Below the pieces are notes generated by a model. It was not told where the DNA came from. It worked only from the letters and a program-made list of their open reading frames with translations, and ran no database searches. A stretch of 64,000 nt of DNA from Candidatus Rifleibacteriota bacterium (GTDB lineage: Bacteria > Muiribacteriota > Ozemobacteria > Ozemobacterales > Ozemobacteraceae), in contig JADFZL010000004.1 in NCBI GenBank assembly GCA_015232575.1, positions 140,381-204,380 of the forward strand, written 5' to 3'. Positions 60,447-64,000 of the stretch are shown here, in pieces (within the stretch, counting starts at the first letter, position 1; each line of letters opens with the position of its first letter). The translations under genes were made by a program, and so were the position numbers.

Positions 60447-61805
60447 TTAACGTCTGGTTGACGAATCAAGTGTTGCGCAGGCAAGAGGCAGATAAGTGCT
60501 TTTTGGGAAAAGTGATTTCATCAGATCGGTGATTTTTCTTGCTTCTTCGAAGTTGTCCATCTCCGATAAAATTCTGATGATGTAGTAAAGAGCACTTTCC
60601 CTGACCGCGCTATTAGACGAATTTTCAAAAACGTGTTTGAAACCGCTGTAAGCTTCTGTTGAAAGCCCCATTGCATATTGAGTATAAGCATTCAGAAAAT
60701 TAAGCCTGTCTCTGGGAATTTGCGAGGAATCAGCTCTGACTCGCTTTAAAATAGTATAGGCGCCTTCAGTGTTGCGTTCCTGAATAAAACATTCTGCAAG
60801 CAGATATGCAGCTCTGCAATAGTCACGCTCATCAAGACCTTCGTTTATTGCCTCTTCAAGTGCAAGTCTGGCAGAGAGAAACTCATTCTGTTCAAAGAAT
60901 CTGATGCCTCTTGCAAGATTTTCGCGGGCTGCAAGAGGTCTGCTGTTGGCAATTAACGTTCGTGCGATGAAATCCCTGGCATATATATTCATTGCCTCTT
61001 CTGTGAGACCGTTGAATGAGGCCGAGAGTTCCCTTTTAACATTTCCTGTACTGATAAGTTTGTTTATAAAATTGTGAAGCGCCTTGTCGCCGTAATTATG
61101 AAGCAGAAACTGAATTTTAAGATAGTTTTCAACATATTTTTCAAGAGAAATAGGGTTCCCGTCATTGTTCTCATCTTCGTTCCCGATGAAAGCCAGATTT
61201 ACTCCGCGTTTAAGAAGTGCTTTTATACGTGCAAGTCCCTGATCAGCCGCATGAACTGCTGTGCCTTCCTTGACCCACATTGGAAGGGAATCGTAATTCT
61301 CAATTCCCATCATATCAGCCATAACTGCATGTGTCAGTTCGTGTGTCATTTCTTCTAGCAATGTAGCCTGGCCGGTGATCAGGAATTCAAGGTCAAGATA
61401 GATATAATGAACAAGTCCACTTTTGTCCAGTATTGATTTTCTTTTTCCTCTTAAACGCAAGCCGTTGTGAGTAAGATGATCAGAGAAAATAACTATGGTC
61501 TTAATTTTTTCAGGAATTGGAATTCCGAGAGACATATTTATTTTTCGCATTGATTCCTGATAGACATACGGAAGGTCAGCCAGAGTTTTCTGATATCCGG
61601 AATTCGCTCTGTATTTGCCGCTGTATGATGTATCAATGCTTAAAAGAGCAGGTAATTGATTAGTTGAGAGAAAAAGAAGCAGAAATGCCAGAAGAACAAC
61701 TCCCGGATAAAACACCGGAAATGCTTTACCATAGAATCTACTCGATACTTTCATTCTTTTTCCAACCTTAACTTTCTTATTGCGCATATCCCTCATCCCA
61801 ACCAT
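60447..61805 (-). CDS. Membrane-anchored gluzincin-like peptidase with TPR
   Basis: A protein of up to 452 residues. An N-terminal hydrophobic anchor (VLLAFLLLFLSTNQLPALLS) leads to a peptidase MA-like domain with TLLEEMTHELTHAVMADMMG (HELTH zinc site near 157) and MWVKEGTAVHAADQ (Glu ligand near 180). The C-terminal half is TPR-like (ARLALEEAINEGLDERDYCR, AYTILKRVRADSSQIPRDRL). Several start codons between 61754 and 61805 are possible; the anchor is included in all. The peptidase faces the periplasm. No neighbours give the substrate. Confidence 0.78.
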   Translation of the reverse strand: MVGMRDMRNKKVKVGKRMKVSSRFYGKAFPVFYPGVVLLAFLLLFLSTNQLPALLSIDTSYSGKYRANSGYQKTLADLPYVYQESMRKINMSLGIPIPEKIKTIVIFSDHLTHNGLRLRGKRKSILDKSGLVHYIYLDLEFLITGQATLLEEMTHELTHAVMADMMGIENYDSLPMWVKEGTAVHAADQGLARIKALLKRGVNLAFIGNEDENNDGNPISLEKYVENYLKIQFLLHNYGDKALHNFINKLISTGNVKRELSASFNGLTEEAMNIYARDFIARTLIANSRPLAARENLARGIRFFEQNEFLSARLALEEAINEGLDERDYCRAAYLLAECFIQERNTEGAYTILKRVRADSSQIPRDRLNFLNAYTQYAMGLSTEAYSGFKHVFENSSNSAVRESALYYIIRILSEMDNFEEARKITDLMKSLFPKSTYLPLACATLDSSTRR

Positions 61806-61862
61806 TTCCCACAGCTACTTCGGTGAGAGTGAGCAAAAGGAAATATTGTGCCATTAACTCAC

Positions 61863-61927
61863 GTCATTTCGACCGAAGAGAGAAATCTGCTTGTCATCCG
61901 GAGATCTCTCTTTTTGTTTGAGACGAC
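61863..61927. repeat. Dispersed palindromic repeat, full copy
   Basis: The left arm is GTCATTTCGACCGAAGAGAG; the right arm, CTCTCTTTTTGTTTGAGACG, is decayed. Downstream CCATTTATTGAGTAGATATT (61968-61987) is the empty form of the site split by the MITE at 52993-53140. Confidence 0.7.
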
Positions 61928-62037
61928 AACGAAACAGACGTTTCTACATTACCTTTTCCATTCCACCATTTATTGAGTAGATATTCGCTCTGGATGACAT
62001 TTTATACTGGTTCAATTCCCGCATAATTTCGTCGAGC

Positions 62038-63444
62038 TTATTTGCCAGACTCAGGCGATATATTTTTCATGTGTTCACGTATTTTTCCGGCTAGTTTAGT
62101 ATTTTTTTCCTTTTCGGCAGATTTCAGTAAAGGCACAAGCATTTTGTCCGGACTGTCAATTATTCCTGCAGAAGAAGCTATGACGATATAATGGAACTCT
62201 ATTTCCGGGTTATCCTGGGAATTTTTTCTCGCTTCAATGATTTCTGTGAGAGCTTCATTTTTGAAACCATTCTTGTAATAAGCCCAGGCGAGTGTATCTT
62301 TGATAAAAGGCGTATTTGGAACAATTTCATTTGCTTTTTTTGCCATGCTCAAAGCTTTCTGCTTTTCCATGTCGCATTCGAGAAGGGTAAAGGCAAGATT
62401 GTTCAGAATCGATGCATTTCCAGGCTCAATTTCCAGCATTTTTCTGTATGCGAATATTGATTTTTCGGATAAATCCATTTTCATGGCAATTTCAGCGAAT
62501 CTGGCCAGGACAAGCATTTCTTTTGGTTTCAGCGAAACAGCTTGTGATGCAAGTTCAAGCGCTGTAATCATGTTGCCTGCATTTTCTTCGGCCATGCTGA
62601 GAGAAGTCATGTACAAGGGGTTTTGAGGTGAAAGTTTATTTGCTGAGTGAAGATCTTCAAGTGCGCTTTTCAATGCATCGGTGTTTCCGGAAATACTGAG
62701 TGCAAGATTTATTGATCCGCGGAAATAAAGTGCCTGGTGAGAACTCGGATTAGCCTTCAACGCAGCTTCGAAAGAGGAAAGTGCCTTCCTGGCCATTCCG
62801 CCATTCAGAAACATTTTTCCAGATGCAACTTTTCTCTGTTCGACAGAAATGACAGATGCAACCCAGATGTACAAAATTACGAAAACCAGTGCAATCAACT
62901 GAGGTGCTTTTTTTTCATAAAAGGTTGGAGTTTGCCCCGCCGAAGCTCTTCTGTCGCATGCTGCAAGAGCAATTGAACCAAGTAGAAATGCCGGCAGGAA
63001 GAACGAAAAAACCAGGCCCAGCCGGAAAGTTGATGCAGCAGTAAAATCAAACTGGCTGATTTTTTCCTGTCCGATCATTTCAAAAATCGGATAAGAAAGA
63101 ATTTCTGAAAAGACATAGAATAAAACTCCCATTACTCCGCATTTCCAGGGCGTGTAACCGGCTATCGGTTGTGCACTGCTTCTTAAAAGCGACCAGTAAA
63201 GAGTTAAAAATACGATATAGAGCATTGCAACAAACATTCCGAAGTCGATTCCGCCGTTAAGCGGGTTGTGATGCTGCAGGTCGGCAAAAATTGCAATTGC
63301 AAAAATAATCAGTGCAGCAGGAGTTGCCAACATCAGCCGCATCGGATTATTGATCAGATGCGTTTCTTGTTTCAACTCCTGCTTCAACTCCTGATTTGAG
63401 TCAGGATTTAATTCAGGTTCAGAAAATTGTTTGTCGTCCGTCAT
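62038..63444 (-). CDS. TPR protein with N-terminal membrane domain
   Basis: A 468-residue protein. The N-terminal tail is Gln/Glu-rich (QELKQELKQE). Four hydrophobic helices occupy about residues 38-205 (ALIIFAIAIFADL, MFVAMLYIVFLTLYWSLL, GLVFSFFLPAFLLGSIAL, QLIALVFVILYIWVASVI). TPR units fill about 215-465 (GGMARKALSSFEAALKANPS, AYRKMLEIEPGNASILNNLA, LAWAYYKNGFKNEALTEII). It is an inner-membrane scaffold with TPRs probably outside the cytoplasm. Its ATG directly follows the stop of the asparaginase gene (TAAATG), so it is co-translated. Confidence 0.85.
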   Translation of the reverse strand: MTDDKQFSEPELNPDSNQELKQELKQETHLINNPMRLMLATPAALIIFAIAIFADLQHHNPLNGGIDFGMFVAMLYIVFLTLYWSLLRSSAQPIAGYTPWKCGVMGVLFYVFSEILSYPIFEMIGQEKISQFDFTAASTFRLGLVFSFFLPAFLLGSIALAACDRRASAGQTPTFYEKKAPQLIALVFVILYIWVASVISVEQRKVASGKMFLNGGMARKALSSFEAALKANPSSHQALYFRGSINLALSISGNTDALKSALEDLHSANKLSPQNPLYMTSLSMAEENAGNMITALELASQAVSLKPKEMLVLARFAEIAMKMDLSEKSIFAYRKMLEIEPGNASILNNLAFTLLECDMEKQKALSMAKKANEIVPNTPFIKDTLAWAYYKNGFKNEALTEIIEARKNSQDNPEIEFHYIVIASSAGIIDSPDKMLVPLLKSAEKEKNTKLAGKIREHMKNISPESGK

Positions 63445-64000
63445 TTATCCACCTTCGTGAAGTTCGCCAAGAAATGATTTTTGCATAAGCGATTCAACTG
63501 TTTTCAGGTCATTTGTCTGTCCAAGTACCCACATCAGTTTTGCAAAAGTAGTTTCAGGGGTCATATCAATTGCCGGAATTGCTCCGGCATCAAGAGCTGC
63601 TCTTCCAACCTGGTATAATTCCATTTCTGTTGAACCGAAAAGACATTGAGTACATATAACTATCGGAACACCACTTTCAACGGTTCTTTGAATGACTGGT
63701 ACAAGTGAACGTCCCTCGGTTGGAATGTTTCCGGCTCCATAACCTTCCAGTACTATTCCAGAATGTTTTTCGGCAAGAAATGTTATTATATCGGGGTTCA
63801 TTCCTGGATAAACCGGTATCATTGCGACTGATTCATTTAAAAAAGGCTGAAAAAGCGGTTTGCGCCGTGAGCGAACACGCCGGTTTGGTTCGAGCCTTAT
63901 CGATAGTCCTATTGTGCCCAGTGGTGGAACATTCGCAGAAGTGAATGCCTGCAGATCAAATGCAGATGTCTTTTTTGCACGTGTTGCTTTGATTATGAGA
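63445..64000 (-). CDS. Asparaginase / GatD-like amidohydrolase (5' end outside window)
   Basis: The C-terminal 185 residues are visible; the frame is open to the window edge. It reads KATRAKKTSAFDLQAFTSAN, then VPPLGTIG, VAMIPVYPGMNPDIITFLAE, KHSGIVLEGYGAGNIPTEGR and FGSTEMELYQVGRAALDAGA, the type I asparaginase C-terminal domain. The same fold is used by GatD, which supplies ammonia for Gln-tRNA. The catalytic Thr motifs lie in the missing half, so the choice is open. Internal ATG at 63822 is not the start, as family sequence continues before it. Confidence 0.88.
   Translation of the reverse strand, partial: LIIKATRAKKTSAFDLQAFTSANVPPLGTIGLSIRLEPNRRVRSRRKPLFQPFLNESVAMIPVYPGMNPDIITFLAEKHSGIVLEGYGAGNIPTEGRSLVPVIQRTVESGVPIVICTQCLFGSTEMELYQVGRAALDAGAIPAIDMTPETTFAKLMWVLGQTNDLKTVESLMQKSFLGELHEGG

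Noticed and set aside
60090..60450. Leu-Ser and Lys-Leu repeat proteins
   Set aside because: Artefacts of the AAACTC hexanucleotide tract, which is open in most frames.

Overview
The window is 64 kb of an AT-leaning bacterial chromosome of Gram-negative type. It has many signal peptides, a lipoprotein, a set of type IV pilin-like proteins, GlmM, ribosomal protein L28 and core rRNA/tRNA modification enzymes. No rRNA or tRNA gene was seen. The gene mix (pseudopilins, a GH9 glycosidase, an isoaspartyl dipeptidase, a stand-alone cyclodeaminase, a plant-type phosphofructokinase, radical SAM enzymes) and the heavy load of small palindromic repeats suggest an anaerobic heterotroph from a little-studied lineage. 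Candidatus Riflebacteria is my guess, but the sequence alone cannot settle it.

Layout. 1-8 kb (minus strand): a truncated Cys/Met PLP enzyme, then a probable operon glmM - TPR lipoprotein - small BFD-like protein - three pilin-like proteins - FG-GAP/VCBS propeller - TPR protein, which looks like a surface or secretion machine. 8-12.7 kb: a promoter and a hydrophobic secreted protein, rpmB, a ThiT-like thiamine transporter, a Cys-rich rhodanese, MarC and a small membrane protein. 12.7-21 kb: a very large SNF2 helicase, a B12-binding radical SAM enzyme and two secreted proteins of unknown role. 21-24 kb (minus): an orphan DNA methyltransferase - DivIVA - DUF167 operon. 24-31.8 kb: XdhC, a HEAT protein, a cyclodeaminase/flavoprotein pair, a TolB-like propeller, PFK and a MATE pump. 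32-39.6 kb: tlyA, rsmE and mtaB, each preceded by a hairpin-rich repeat, and between rsmE and mtaB a small defence-type islet (hsdM remnant, an overlapping two-gene module of unknown function, a DUF262/DUF1524 protein). 39.9-51 kb: an NlpC/P60-like protein, a thermolysin-like protease, GH9, a VapBC-like pair, IadA, and a compact set of a TIGR04222-type membrane protein with a Gly/Cys tail, a radical SAM/SPASM protein and a degenerate nucleotidyltransferase. 51-64 kb: an ankyrin protein, a PadR/PspC pair, a YfcC transporter, secreted proteins, two TPR proteins and a truncated asparaginase/GatD.

The most unusual feature is non-coding. A structured repeat made of several perfect hairpins occurs at four loci, twice as 88-89 bp tandem arrays. 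At each locus it ends in the same GC-rich hairpin directly before the Shine-Dalgarno of a gene (xdhC-like, tlyA, rsmE, mtaB). Compensatory changes in its stems indicate selection for base pairing. It may be a mobile 5' leader or cis-regulatory RNA that I do not recognise. A second dispersed palindromic family, two MITE-like elements (one with a 5-bp target duplication and an empty-site counterpart in this window) and a hexanucleotide tract complete the repeat content.

The best candidates for an undescribed protein system are the Gly/Cys-tailed membrane protein with its overlapping radical SAM gene, and the overlapping two-gene module beside the DUF262 protein.
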